A DNA stretch of 64,000 bases from Deltaproteobacteria bacterium YD0425bin51. Its GTDB lineage: Bacteria; Desulfobacterota; Desulfobacteria; Desulfobacterales; YD0425bin51. The position numbers were made by a program, and so were the translations under genes. Location of the stretch: the NCBI GenBank assembly GCA_002753225.1, contig PDZS01000008.1, positions 62,001 through 126,000 on the forward strand, given 5' to 3'. The notes below the pieces were generated by a model that searched no databases, was not told where the DNA came from, and was given only the letters and a program-made list of their open reading frames with translations. Positions 55,510 through 64,000 of the stretch are shown one piece after another. Within the stretch, counting starts at the first letter, position 1. Every line of letters begins with the position of its first letter.

Positions 55510-56640
55510 TTACCGTTTTGCATAATCAGCATAGACAAGAGCAACTGTTCTATAAACAAAATGAGCAAGTTTTGAGAATGGTAAGAAGGCAAACATATTA
55601 AATACAAATACTAAATGGATAAAATAGATTAAATATGAAAGCCATGCAATGCCGCCAAGCCTTGTCATTTCAGCAAGCATACCAGTAACGCCTAAGCCTA
55701 AAACTAAGCCTAGTAAATACCAATCCTTATAAGCTGTAACCTGTTTTTCTCTTGACAAGCGGTCTTTAATCATAAGACAAGCTCCAATAACTAAAGCTAT
55801 ACCGCTAAAATTAGCAACCCACTTAACAGGATTAAGCTGGGAATAGGGACCATGAATTTTAAAAACATATAATACAACAAAAAATATGTTTGTTACAATA
55901 AAAAGTCCTATAAATGCAAAGAAGACCATCATGTGAGATACTGATCTGTCTTGATTTTCACTGCATTTTGTAAACTTATCATGTCTCAGTATTACAGGGA
56001 TTACATTTAAAACTGACTGTAATAGCTCTTTTATGTTCAGCTCTTTTTTGGTTGTTTTGCCTTCACGCAAAGCATTTTCATGCATATCTTTTATGAATCT
56101 TGTAAGACCCAAGCCAAATATAGCAACAACCCAGATGAAAAGTGGAATAAATACAATGTCAACAAGCCATGTTGAGAAAAACTTGGCATGAACTACCTCG
56201 TCACCTTTAGGCATAAAATTAAGAAGACCTGTAATTAAACCTAAAACAATAAACACCACAACAGGAACAGCAAACAAAATAGGCAGTTTTTGAGGATCGT
56301 TTACTATTTTGTCCAAAGATTTAGGAACAGCATATTCAGAAATGGCATAAGATCTGACTGCTGAAAGAACATCGCCAGGTCTTGCATCTCTTGGACATTT
56401 TGTTGAGCAATCGCCGCATTGATGGCATAGCCATATATCTAAATTGCTTACTAGTTTATCTTTTAATCCCCATGAAGCAGCAATCATTTCCTTTCTTGGA
56501 AAAGGCTTATTATCAGGAGAAATAGGGCAGACAACAGAGCAAGTTGCACATTGAAAACATTTTTTTGCAGTCTCCCCACCTCTTTCAGAAACCTCTTTTA
56601 TAAATTCAAGATCAGGCTGAATCAGGTATCTTTCTGTCAT
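55510..56640 (-). CDS. qmoC: Quinone-interacting membrane-bound oxidoreductase subunit QmoC
   Basis: Membrane subunit linking menaquinol to QmoAB and APS reductase, 376 residues. Two N-terminal [4Fe-4S] motifs, CFQCATCSVVCP (about 28-39) and CHQCGDCSTKCP, form an HdrC-like domain. About six transmembrane helices follow (for example FAVPVVVFIVLGLITGLL), an HdrE/NarI-like cytochrome b domain. The frame opens with TTG at 56655, but that codon overlaps the GGAGG ribosome-binding site, so ATG 56640 is the start. It is the last gene of the aprBA-qmoABC transcript and ends at the sat terminator. Confidence 0.96.
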   Translation of the reverse strand: MTERYLIQPDLEFIKEVSERGGETAKKCFQCATCSVVCPISPDNKPFPRKEMIAASWGLKDKLVSNLDIWLCHQCGDCSTKCPRDARPGDVLSAVRSYAISEYAVPKSLDKIVNDPQKLPILFAVPVVVFIVLGLITGLLNFMPKGDEVVHAKFFSTWLVDIVFIPLFIWVVAIFGLGLTRFIKDMHENALREGKTTKKELNIKELLQSVLNVIPVILRHDKFTKCSENQDRSVSHMMVFFAFIGLFIVTNIFFVVLYVFKIHGPYSQLNPVKWVANFSGIALVIGACLMIKDRLSREKQVTAYKDWYLLGLVLGLGVTGMLAEMTRLGGIAWLSYLIYFIHLVFVFNMFAFLPFSKLAHFVYRTVALVYADYAKR

Positions 56641-56671
56641 AGAAATAACCTCCAAACAAAAAATTTAAAAT

Positions 56672-58978
56672 TTAGAATCCTTTAAATGGATTCGGGCCTA
56701 GAGCATCAATCTCTTTTACAAATGAGTCTATCATGTCTGGAACTTTGTTGTATTCATCAATAGCAACTTCAAACTGTTTGACTCGTTCTATTTCAAGAGC
56801 TAAGGAAGCTAGTGCTTCACCAATCTTCTTCATTCTTATACTAGCAAGCTCACTTCCTTTTACAAAATGGCATTGATAATCGTCACCATGTTTGCATCCC
56901 ATCAAAAATACTCCATCCATACCTTTTGAAAGAGCATCTTTAATCCAGATTACGTTTACAGAGCCAAGACATCTTACAGGTATAAAACGAACATTAGCGG
57001 AATAGCTAAGTCTGTTTAATCCTGCCATGTCAAGGGCTGGATAAGCGTCGTTTTCACAAACTAAACCAAGAATCCTCAACGGTGGTTCATCAAAATCATC
57101 TTGTGATGGAACGCCAATGGCTTTAACCATTGAACCAATGCTGTCAATGTTATAGTCTGCAAATCCTATAATACGTTCTGGGCATGCACCCATACAAGTT
57201 CCGCAACGCCTGCACCTTGCAGGATTAGGTTTTGGAGTACCTTTAGCGTCATCATCTAAAGCTCCAAAAGGACATTCTTCTGTGCAGCGTTTACATTGAG
57301 TACATCTCTGGAAGAAGAAATCAGGGAAAGTCATGTCTCCTGATCTTGGATGAACTGAAACACCTTTGTTAACTGATTCTATACATTGAATAGCTTTTAA
57401 AGCAGCACCAGTAACGTCTTCCATTGATTCCTCAATTGTCATGCTTCTACGGATTGGACCTGCGCTGTAAATTCCAGTACGCTGGGTTTCATATGGAAAG
57501 CATATGAAGTTAGAGTCAACATATCCGCAGAAAAGTCCAATATCTCTAAAAGCAGGACCTTGTCTGTAAGCTAAATTAACAACTGGATCATCTAAAGTAG
57601 CAGGAACCATACCGGTTGCAAGTACAACCATGTCAGCTTGAATTTTGACTTTTTCTCCTAAAAGTGTATTGTCAGCTTCAACAATTAGTCCGTTACCATT
57701 TTTTGAAACATTTACTACTTCACCTTTTGTTAAAAAAATTCCTGAATCTTGCTGGAGATTTTTATAAAAGTTTTCCATAAGTCCGGGAGTTCTCATATGT
57801 TGATAGAAAATATAAGCTTTTCCGTCAGCATAATCTTCTCTTACATATTTTGCCTGTTTTAAAGCAACAAGGCTGGTCACTGATCCTGCATATTCAAAAT
57901 CAGAATCATCACCTTTTCCTGGACTTTGGATAAATACAACTGATTTTGCTTCTTTTCCATCAGATGGACGTACAATTTTGCCTTTTTTGGCAAGCTCTTC
58001 AAATTGATGGTTAGTTACAACATCTGTAATATCACCAAATCCAAGGTGGCTTACTTCTTCTTTTTTTGGTGTTTGTGGCTTAAAGCCTGCAGCAAGTATT
58101 ACTGCACCAAACTTTTCACCATTTGGATCAAGTGTTAAAATATCAACTTTTCCTTTGTTGTATTCTTTATAAACTTCAGCCTGCTTATCTTTATCAAGTT
58201 CTTTTCCATTTGCATCAAGCTTCATATGAGGAGGCAATGGATAAGGAACATCAAACTCAATCTGTTCACCAGGCTTCTTTAATGTTACTGTAAAATTACC
58301 TGGTTCACCTGCAATACGTGCAACTATGGTATTTAATTTTATAGAAATATTGGGGTAAGAACCAAGTTCTTTAATTTTACTCTCAATTATGGGTGAAATA
58401 AGATTGTTGTAAGGGTAATCAATAGGGATTTGTTTGCGCATTTTAGCTGCATAACCGCCAAGAGCTGCTTCCTTTTCAACAATTGTAACTTCATAACCTG
58501 CTTTAGCTGCTTCGATTGCACCAGTAATTCCTGTAATACCACCACCTATAACTAGAATCTTTTTAGAAAGAGACTCAACCTTATAAGGATCAGGAAGTTT
58601 AATCTTCTGAACTTTAGCAATACCCATTTTTATATAGTCTTCAGCCATCATCTGGAGATGATCAATTTCTTCTCCAGCAGTTTTTGGATGTGACCAAATA
58701 ACTTGTTCACGAAGATTTACTCTGTCAACTATGCAACCATCGAATTTGAATACATCAAAATTTACTCTGCGAGAACATGCTGCAACAACTATTGTGTTTA
58801 CACCTTTATCGCTTATATCTTTTTTAATAATAGAAATACCTTCTTGTCCACAGAGAAACTCATGTTTTTGAATTACACCTGCGCCTTCTTCATCTGCAAC
58901 TTCTATCAGTTTATCTATGTTTAGGGCATCGCCAATGCCACAACCTGTACAGATATATAAAGCGTACTTTTTATTCAT
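56672..58978 (-). CDS. qmoB: QmoB, HdrA-like flavoprotein with MvhD domain
   Basis: Soluble electron-transfer subunit of the Qmo complex, 768 residues. The N-terminal region has CTGCGIGDALN; an FAD-binding Rossmann motif KKILVIGGGITGITGAIEAAKAGY begins near residue 138 (core VIGGGITGITGA). Two [4Fe-4S] motifs follow, CTQCKRCTEECP and CRRCGTCMGACP (about 575-620). A C-terminal MvhD-like domain shows CLGSVNVIWIKDAL and MGCKHGDDYQC. This HdrA-MvhD fusion is characteristic of QmoB. It starts three bases after the qmoA stop with a GAGGAGG ribosome-binding site. Confidence 0.96.
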   Translation of the reverse strand: MNKKYALYICTGCGIGDALNIDKLIEVADEEGAGVIQKHEFLCGQEGISIIKKDISDKGVNTIVVAACSRRVNFDVFKFDGCIVDRVNLREQVIWSHPKTAGEEIDHLQMMAEDYIKMGIAKVQKIKLPDPYKVESLSKKILVIGGGITGITGAIEAAKAGYEVTIVEKEAALGGYAAKMRKQIPIDYPYNNLISPIIESKIKELGSYPNISIKLNTIVARIAGEPGNFTVTLKKPGEQIEFDVPYPLPPHMKLDANGKELDKDKQAEVYKEYNKGKVDILTLDPNGEKFGAVILAAGFKPQTPKKEEVSHLGFGDITDVVTNHQFEELAKKGKIVRPSDGKEAKSVVFIQSPGKGDDSDFEYAGSVTSLVALKQAKYVREDYADGKAYIFYQHMRTPGLMENFYKNLQQDSGIFLTKGEVVNVSKNGNGLIVEADNTLLGEKVKIQADMVVLATGMVPATLDDPVVNLAYRQGPAFRDIGLFCGYVDSNFICFPYETQRTGIYSAGPIRRSMTIEESMEDVTGAALKAIQCIESVNKGVSVHPRSGDMTFPDFFFQRCTQCKRCTEECPFGALDDDAKGTPKPNPARCRRCGTCMGACPERIIGFADYNIDSIGSMVKAIGVPSQDDFDEPPLRILGLVCENDAYPALDMAGLNRLSYSANVRFIPVRCLGSVNVIWIKDALSKGMDGVFLMGCKHGDDYQCHFVKGSELASIRMKKIGEALASLALEIERVKQFEVAIDEYNKVPDMIDSFVKEIDALGPNPFKGF

Positions 58979-58981
58979 GGT

Positions 58982-60259
58982 TTACCTCCTCACCAGCGTT
59001 TGAATGGCTTTGAGAGCCATACCTGTTGCGTTCTGGTTTGATGATACAACATCAGCAGGTTTATTTGCGCATCCTGCAGCAAACATACCACCTTTTTCAA
59101 AATTGTTTATGATAAAACCATCATCTGTATATTTCAAATCTGCAGGAAGTTTATCAATCGCTGCTGTGGGCTGCATTCCAGTGGCAAGGACAACCATATC
59201 TACAGTCTGTTTTATTTTTTCACCAGTAACTGCATTTTCTGCAATAACAGTTATATTTCTCGTATCATAGTCTTCTGACACTTCTGCAACCTTACCTTTT
59301 ATAAAGAAAACCTTTTTATCTTCTTTAATCTTTTTATAAAACTTTTCGTATCTCTGGCCAGGTGCTCTAAGATCAATATAGAATATATAAATATCTGCGT
59401 CCGGATACTGCTCTCTTATATAAGTAGTTTGCTTTAATGAAGCCATGCAGCAAATATAAGAACAGAAAGCCAGATGGTTTTCATCTCTAGAACCAGCACA
59501 CTGAACAAATGCTATACTTTTAGGTTCTTTGTTATCTGATTGTCTTAATATTTTCCCTTTTGTTGGTCCATTTTTAGAAGCAAGTCTTTCCATCATCATA
59601 TTGGTAATGATGTTCTGATATCTTCCGTAGCCAAGATTATCCATCTTTGTAGCATCATATGGTGCCCAGCCTGTTGTCCATACAATTGAGCCAACTTTTA
59701 AATTTATGGTCTTTTCAGCCATACTTAGATCTATAGCTTTTGTTTTGCAAACTTCAACACATTTTCCACATGAACTTCCTCTGCATACAGTTGAATCAAC
59801 AACATATCTCATAGGAAATGACATATCAAAAGGTCTGTAAATAGCTTTTGTTTTATCCATGCCAAAATTAAATTCATTGCTTCTTTCAATTGGACAAGCT
59901 GCTGTACAAGCATCACATGCTGTACAGTTTTCATTTACAAATCTTGGTGCAAGTTTTACTGTAACATCATAATTTCCTGGTGTTCCAGAAACTTTTTCTA
60001 TTTGTGCAAGTGTTAAAACCTTAATCCTTGGGTTATCTTTTATTCTTTTAAAATTTATTTCAAGACCGCAAGAAGGGGGACAGAGTTTGGGGAAATACTG
60101 GTTTAGTTGTGCTACTCTTCCTCCAAGATAAGGATTTTTTTCAATAAGTATAACTTCATATCCTACTTCTGAAGCTTCAAGGCATGTAGTTAGTCCGCTT
60201 ATCCCTCCACCCACAACCAGAATATTTGCGCTTGTAGGGATTGCTTTATCCATTGTCAT
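58982..60259 (-). CDS. qmoA: QmoA, HdrA-like flavoprotein subunit
   Basis: FAD-containing Fe-S subunit of Qmo, 425 residues, thought to contact APS reductase. The FAD motif ANILVVGGGISGLTTCLEA is at residues 11-29. HdrA-type motifs follow: YFPKLCPPSCGLEINF, CTACDACTAACPIER and CRGSSCGKCVEVC. The C-terminal MVVLATGMQP segment is typical. The frame opens at 60301, but ATG 60259 sits five bases after AAGGAGGG, so it is the start. The longer form would include the hairpin between aprA and qmoA. Confidence 0.95.
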   Translation of the reverse strand: MTMDKAIPTSANILVVGGGISGLTTCLEASEVGYEVILIEKNPYLGGRVAQLNQYFPKLCPPSCGLEINFKRIKDNPRIKVLTLAQIEKVSGTPGNYDVTVKLAPRFVNENCTACDACTAACPIERSNEFNFGMDKTKAIYRPFDMSFPMRYVVDSTVCRGSSCGKCVEVCKTKAIDLSMAEKTINLKVGSIVWTTGWAPYDATKMDNLGYGRYQNIITNMMMERLASKNGPTKGKILRQSDNKEPKSIAFVQCAGSRDENHLAFCSYICCMASLKQTTYIREQYPDADIYIFYIDLRAPGQRYEKFYKKIKEDKKVFFIKGKVAEVSEDYDTRNITVIAENAVTGEKIKQTVDMVVLATGMQPTAAIDKLPADLKYTDDGFIINNFEKGGMFAAGCANKPADVVSSNQNATGMALKAIQTLVRR

Positions 60260-60273
60260 GCTTACCCTCCTTA

Positions 60274-60308
60274 ATAAAAATCTCCAGATGCCATAGGACA
60301 TCTGGAGA
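60274..60308 (-). terminator. Terminator-like hairpin between aprA and qmoA
   Basis: A 10-bp stem TCTCCAGATG/CATCTGGAGA with an eight-base loop is followed on the minus strand by TTTTTATTAA. It ends only a few bases before the qmoA ribosome-binding site, so it may attenuate qmoABC or protect aprBA mRNA. Confidence 0.7.
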
Positions 60309-60345
60309 TATATATTTCATTACACTTTTGTTTTTACAATGTTAG

Positions 60346-62322
60346 TTAGGGAATGATCTTTATATAATCACGTTTAAAAGTATCCCATTTCCCAGCTTTT
60401 GCATCATATTTAGAGTTGGTGAAACAGAACCAGTTCTTGTCATCCTGGCCTGGATAATCACACTGATAGTAGAATCCTGGATAACGGGTTTCTTTACGGA
60501 ATTGGATGTGACGTAAGTGTGCTTCAACAGTCCAAATACGATGATAAATTTCCCAGCATCTCATAAGTTCATGTAAGTCACCGGCTGCAAGTTTTTCACA
60601 GTCTTCACGCATGGTCTGTAAAAGTTCCATTGCGATCTCAAGATTTTTGCTGCTTGTCATATAATAAGTTGCTGTTCCAGCACCATATTCGTTAGTAGCT
60701 TTCATTAGTCTCATGGTCATGCCGCTTGGTTTAATATAGTTGGGGTTAATGTCAACTGCTGTTGTGTAGTTGCAATTATCCAAAAATACTCTTACTGGTT
60801 TGTAAACAAGGTCAACTAATTCTTGATTTGATTTGCTTAATGCTGGCTTATAGTCTGCATGATCTTTGGCATAGCGAACCATAGATTTTGCTGCCATTCT
60901 GCCTTCAGCGTGTGAGCCAGATGAGAATTTGTGTCCTGAGCATCCAACGCCGTCGCCTGATGTAAATAAGCCGTTAACTGTTGTCATACGGTTATATACT
61001 TTGCCGTTGTCTGCTTTAATTTTGTATGAATCTGGAACCCAATCCAAATCTGGACCTGATACCCAGAAACCGCAGCAGCCAGAGTGTGAACCAAGTAAGT
61101 ATGGTTCTGTTGGCATAATTTCAGAGTTTTTCTTTTCAGGTTCAGTATTGGTTGCGCACCATAAATTAGCCTGACCGCAAGTCATATCTAAGAAGTCTTC
61201 CCATGCTTCTGATTCAAGATGTTTCAGCTCTTTTTTATCCATTGTTTTTGCAAGGTTTGCTAAAGCTGTAACAGTGTCCATAATGATTGGACCACGACCT
61301 TCTTTCATTTCAAATAACATAAGGTGGTTTCTTAAACAGGTTGGGGTTACTGCAGCAGTTCCATATGGAGCATATTTTTCAAGCTCTTTTTTTGCAACAT
61401 CGCTTGCAGCATAGTTTTCCATTAAACCATTCAAGCTTTTTGCTTTAAATAAGAGGTACCATGCACCAACTGGTCCATAACCATCTTTAAAACGAGCTGG
61501 GGTGAAGCGGTTTTCCATCATGGAAAGTTCAGCACCGATTTTCATACCAAGTGTATAAGTAGAACCAGCATTCCATACTGGATACCATGCGCGGCCTTTA
61601 CCTTCGCCAACTGAACGGGGTTGATAAATATTTACAGCGCCACCGCAAGCTATCATACATGTTTTGCATTTAATTATATAAACTTTATTTTCACGAGTTG
61701 AAATACCAACTGCGCCAGCAATTTGATTTGGAACATTGGCGTCAAGAATTAATTCAACGATAAATACGCGCTCTAAGATATTGTCTGTGCCGAGAGCTTT
61801 TTTAGCAGCTTCAGCAACGATTCTCTTATAAGATTCGCCGTTTATCATTATCTGCCATTTACCTGTACGAACTGGCTTTGCACCTGATTTTAAGGTGCCC
61901 ATTTTTTTGCCTTTGTTGCCGTCAAGGGTTTTGCCTTGTTCATCTTTTTTCCAAATAGGAAGTCCCCATTCTTCAAACAAATGAACTGAATCATCAACAT
62001 GACAGCCTAAGTCAAAAATTAAGTCTTCACGAACGATTCCCATGAGGTCGTTTCTAACCATTTTCACATAATCATCAGGACCATTTTCGCCAACATATGT
62101 GTTGATAGCAGATAAACCTTGTGCTACAGCGCCACTTCTTTCCATAGCAGCTTTGTCAACCAAAAGAACTTTCATTCCTTCTGGCATCCATTTTTTTATT
62201 TCAAAAGCAGTTCCGCATGCTGCCATACCGCCGCCAACGATTAATATGTCAACTTCACGTTCTTCAACTGCAGGGTCTCTTACCGCTTTAGTTTCACCCA
62301 TAGGTTTATTCGGTAATGCCAT
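60346..62322 (-). CDS. aprA: Adenylylsulfate reductase alpha subunit
   Basis: FAD enzyme that reduces APS to sulfite and AMP, 658 residues. The FAD-binding N-terminus is EVDILIVGGGMAACGTAFEI (about 22-41). Further fumarate-reductase-family motifs are LLVDKAAMERSGAVAQGLSA, TCMIACGGAVNIYQPR, GSHSGCCGFWVSG and the flavin-contact GLFTSGDGVGCSGHKFSSGSHAEGR, here cited by its core SGDGVGCSGHKFSSGSHAEG. The C-terminal helical region (RIWTVEAHLRHIQFRKETRYPGF) is standard for AprA. A GGAGGA ribosome-binding site precedes the ATG. It lies 71 bases after aprB. Confidence 0.97.
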   Translation of the reverse strand: MALPNKPMGETKAVRDPAVEEREVDILIVGGGMAACGTAFEIKKWMPEGMKVLLVDKAAMERSGAVAQGLSAINTYVGENGPDDYVKMVRNDLMGIVREDLIFDLGCHVDDSVHLFEEWGLPIWKKDEQGKTLDGNKGKKMGTLKSGAKPVRTGKWQIMINGESYKRIVAEAAKKALGTDNILERVFIVELILDANVPNQIAGAVGISTRENKVYIIKCKTCMIACGGAVNIYQPRSVGEGKGRAWYPVWNAGSTYTLGMKIGAELSMMENRFTPARFKDGYGPVGAWYLLFKAKSLNGLMENYAASDVAKKELEKYAPYGTAAVTPTCLRNHLMLFEMKEGRGPIIMDTVTALANLAKTMDKKELKHLESEAWEDFLDMTCGQANLWCATNTEPEKKNSEIMPTEPYLLGSHSGCCGFWVSGPDLDWVPDSYKIKADNGKVYNRMTTVNGLFTSGDGVGCSGHKFSSGSHAEGRMAAKSMVRYAKDHADYKPALSKSNQELVDLVYKPVRVFLDNCNYTTAVDINPNYIKPSGMTMRLMKATNEYGAGTATYYMTSSKNLEIAMELLQTMREDCEKLAAGDLHELMRCWEIYHRIWTVEAHLRHIQFRKETRYPGFYYQCDYPGQDDKNWFCFTNSKYDAKAGKWDTFKRDYIKIIP

Positions 62323-62393
62323 ATTATTCCTCCTTATATATAAAATAAATATATTTCCGATTTTAAAATAATTTTAAGCTCTACATACAAAAA

Positions 62394-62834
62394 TTACTTT
62401 ACCAATGCTTTTGGTCTTGGTAAAGCTCTGCCCTCTGCTTCTTCTGTTGAAAGAAGTTCAGAATTTAAGTCTTTCCCTTTTAAGCTTTCATAGGCATTGG
62501 CTGCTCCTTCAGGTGTGGTTCTAACAGGGAACTTAAACCTTTTGATTAGTCCATTTCTGAATTTGCATGTCCACATAACATCTTCTGAACCGAGCATTGG
62601 CATAACACTGCTTCCTAGTGGAACAAAGTCAGAATAACCTCTTACTTCAATAGCTTGGGTTGGGCAAATTTTTACGCATGAAAAGCACTCCCAGCATTGA
62701 TCAGGCTCTTGGTTGTAAGCCTTCATTGCATTTGTGTCTAGTACCATCAAATCGTTGGGGCAAATATACATACATGCTGTTTTGTCCCCACCTTTGCATC
62801 CGTCACATTTTTCAGCAATTACATAACTTGGCAT
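62394..62834 (-). CDS. aprB: Adenylylsulfate reductase beta subunit
   Basis: Electron-transfer subunit with two [4Fe-4S] clusters, 146 residues. Cluster ligands are visible in CDGCKGGDKTACMYICPNDL (cluster II, with the insertion typical of AprB) and CWECFSCVKICP. The C-terminal extension (GSEDVMWTCKFRNGLIKRFKFPVRTT) wraps around AprA in known structures. It is the first gene of the aprBA-qmoABC transcript, with AGAGGAGG upstream of the ATG and a long leader. Confidence 0.97.
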   Translation of the reverse strand: MPSYVIAEKCDGCKGGDKTACMYICPNDLMVLDTNAMKAYNQEPDQCWECFSCVKICPTQAIEVRGYSDFVPLGSSVMPMLGSEDVMWTCKFRNGLIKRFKFPVRTTPEGAANAYESLKGKDLNSELLSTEEAEGRALPRPKALVK

Positions 62835-63003
62835 TTAAAAAACCTCCTCTGTTTAACTTGTAATAACTCATCATACCTTAATTTCAGTTACAACAACATT
62901 TTCAACGTTTACTAATATTAGAAATTATCTGTTGTTGCACCTCCCTCTTTTAAAATTTACTTCATCTACATAGCTTTAATGAATAAAGCTTACAATATTA
63001 AAA
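62835..63003 (-). promoter_or_regulatory. Structured 5' leader of aprBA-qmoABC
   Basis: About 170 untranslated bases precede aprB. Two inverted repeats are present: a 7-bp AGCTTTA/TAAAGCT (62972-62978 and 62984-62990), close to the presumed transcript start, and a 10-bp pair with one G-U (62889-62898 and 62930-62939) enclosing 31 bases. A GGGAGG without a matching gene lies just before the second stem on the minus strand. A regulatory leader is possible. Confidence 0.45.
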
Positions 63004-63009
63004 GGTAGT

Positions 63010-63038
63010 AAGGTATCATCCAACAAATAGGTTGTCAA
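63010..63038 (-). promoter_or_regulatory. Putative promoter of aprBA-qmoABC
   Basis: On the minus strand TTGACA (63038-63033) and TACCTT (63015-63010) are 17 bases apart. The TGA stop of the upstream kinase gene lies inside the TTGACA hexamer. Confidence 0.5.
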
Positions 63039-64000
63039 GAATTTTTAAGATTCAAATTTTTATCAAGCACCTTTCTCACAATATCAGTAAGTTCTTTTGT
63101 AGAAAAAGGTTTTATTATATAGCCGTCTATATTGAAAAGCTTTATTTTTTCTTCATCTATCTTTTCATTGAAACCAGTACAAATAATAATTTTAATATCA
63201 CTCCTAATTTCTTTAATCTTTTTTGATAATTCAATCCCTGTATATCCAGGCATAGTCATATCTGAAATTACTAAATCATATTTGTCAGGTGATTCTTTAA
63301 AAGCTTTTAAGGCATCTTCACTACTATTGTAACTGTCTATACGATATCCCAAACTCTCAAGTATTAGCTTTATAGTCTTTAAGATATAAGCCTCGTCATC
63401 TATAATTATGATACTTTCTTTTCCCTCAGATAATACTAAATGTTCTTTTATCTCTATTCTTTCACCTTTATTTTGAATTACAGGAAGATAAACTTTAAAA
63501 ATAGAACCCTTATTAGTTTCAGAGACGACAGTAATATCTCCTCCATATTTTTTTACAATTCCATACACAATTGATAGTCCAAGGCCTGTTCCTTTGCCTT
63601 TTTCTTTAGTTGTAAAATATGGATCGAATATTTTATCTATAATGCTTTTTTCAATCCCTACACCTGTATCTGATACAGTCAAACAAATATAATTCGCATT
63701 ATTTAAATTAATATTTTCAAGTTTAACTTCTAAAACGCCTCCTTTTTCTTCCATAGCATGAAAAGCATTTGTAATAAGATTTAAAGCAATCTGATGAATC
63801 TGAGTAGGATTAGCCAATACAAATCCACATTTACTATCAATTCTATGTTTAATTTGTATCGTTGTTGGAATAGTAGACCTCGAAAGTTTTATAATCTCAC
63901 TTATAATTGGAGCAATTGAAAGTGGCATCAATAATTCTTGTTTGTTATCGCGGCTAAAAGTTAATATCTGTTTTATAAGATCTCTTGCTCTTTTAGTGCT
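63035..64000 (-). CDS. Hybrid sensor histidine kinase, C-terminal part (5' end outside window)
   Basis: Partial two-component kinase; the frame is open to the window edge. The visible start reads STKRARDLIKQILTFSRDNKQ, the second helix of a dimerisation domain, so the phospho-His lies beyond base 64000. A HATPase follows (NLITNAFHAMEEKGG, DTGVGIEKSIIDKIFDPYFTTK, GTGLGLSIVYGIVKKYGG), then a C-terminal receiver (ESIIIIDDEAYILKTIK, DLVISDMTMPGYTG, FNIDGYIIKPFS). The internal TTG at 63931 is not the real start. Its stop overlaps the apr promoter. Confidence 0.93.
   Translation of the reverse strand, partial: STKRARDLIKQILTFSRDNKQELLMPLSIAPIISEIIKLSRSTIPTTIQIKHRIDSKCGFVLANPTQIHQIALNLITNAFHAMEEKGGVLEVKLENINLNNANYICLTVSDTGVGIEKSIIDKIFDPYFTTKEKGKGTGLGLSIVYGIVKKYGGDITVVSETNKGSIFKVYLPVIQNKGERIEIKEHLVLSEGKESIIIIDDEAYILKTIKLILESLGYRIDSYNSSEDALKAFKESPDKYDLVISDMTMPGYTGIELSKKIKEIRSDIKIIICTGFNEKIDEEKIKLFNIDGYIIKPFSTKELTDIVRKVLDKNLNLKNS

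Noticed and set aside
63929..63931. TTG at 63931 as start of the last kinase
   Set aside because: The reading frame continues to the window edge with clear kinase dimerisation-helix sequence.
1..64000. CRISPR arrays, tRNA and rRNA genes
   Set aside because: No regularly spaced repeats or cloverleaf-like sequences were noticed while reading both strands; a covariance-model scan would be needed to exclude them fully.

Overview
This AT-rich window of 64 kb looks like a chromosome segment from a Gram-negative sulfate-reducing deltaproteobacterium of Desulfobacterales type. The main evidence is a complete dissimilatory sulfate activation and reduction set (sat, aprBA, qmoABC). It sits beside an electron-transfer-flavoprotein system for beta-oxidation, a methylmalonyl-CoA pathway operon, HypAB hydrogenase maturation proteins and many large two-component kinases. 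Species cannot be named from the sequence alone. Genes are tightly packed: no gene-free stretch reaches 300 bases, and I saw no rRNA, tRNA or CRISPR array.

Layout. 1-7.9 kb: 3' end of valS, a small membrane/coiled-coil gene, a REC-GGDEF diguanylate cyclase (minus strand), then lepA-leuC-leuD. leuC and leuD are split by an apparently intact IS607-family element (serine recombinase TnpA, TnpB nuclease, candidate omega-RNA). 8-16 kb: periplasmic binding protein and phosphoglucomutase (minus), then DUF445, macro-domain, purple-acid-phosphatase-like lipoprotein, ADP-forming acyl-CoA synthetase and a Cys-cluster protein (plus). 16-19 kb (minus): response regulator, CheA-like kinase, queF. 19-24.5 kb: phosphoesterase, HAD phosphatase, then a tightly overlapping transglutaminase/ABC exporter operon. 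24.5-29.6 kb: a mosaic hybrid kinase with five PAS domains, a PemK-type toxin-antitoxin pair and a metallo-beta-lactamase-fold protein.

29.6-36.6 kb: meaB, a methylmalonyl-CoA carboxyltransferase subunit, a small conserved subunit, a 5S-like carboxyltransferase fused to a biotin carrier, and sucCD. No biotin carboxylase is present, which fits a methylmalonyl-CoA:pyruvate transcarboxylase used for propionate metabolism. 36.6-46.5 kb: hypAB, a CsgG/FlgT-like exported protein, then a compact lipid/polyketide-like cluster: ketoreductase, phytoene-desaturase-like oxidoreductase, ketosynthase, ACP, acyltransferase, hotdog dehydratase, MMPL exporter, and a cyclic-nucleotide-binding protein. This cluster is my best candidate for an undescribed system. 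It resembles aryl-polyene-type clusters but lacks several of their usual genes.

46.5-54 kb: a membrane hybrid kinase (minus), then a TetR regulator with a perfect 18-bp palindromic operator, a membrane Fe-S ETF:quinone oxidoreductase, etfB and etfA. 54-63 kb: sat (plus) runs tail to tail into the minus-strand aprBA-qmoABC operon. That operon has a roughly 170-nt structured leader and a terminator-like hairpin between aprA and qmoA. The window ends inside another minus-strand hybrid kinase. Together the genes describe an organism that oxidises fatty acids and propionate and passes the electrons, through ETF/quinone and Qmo, to adenylylsulfate reduction.
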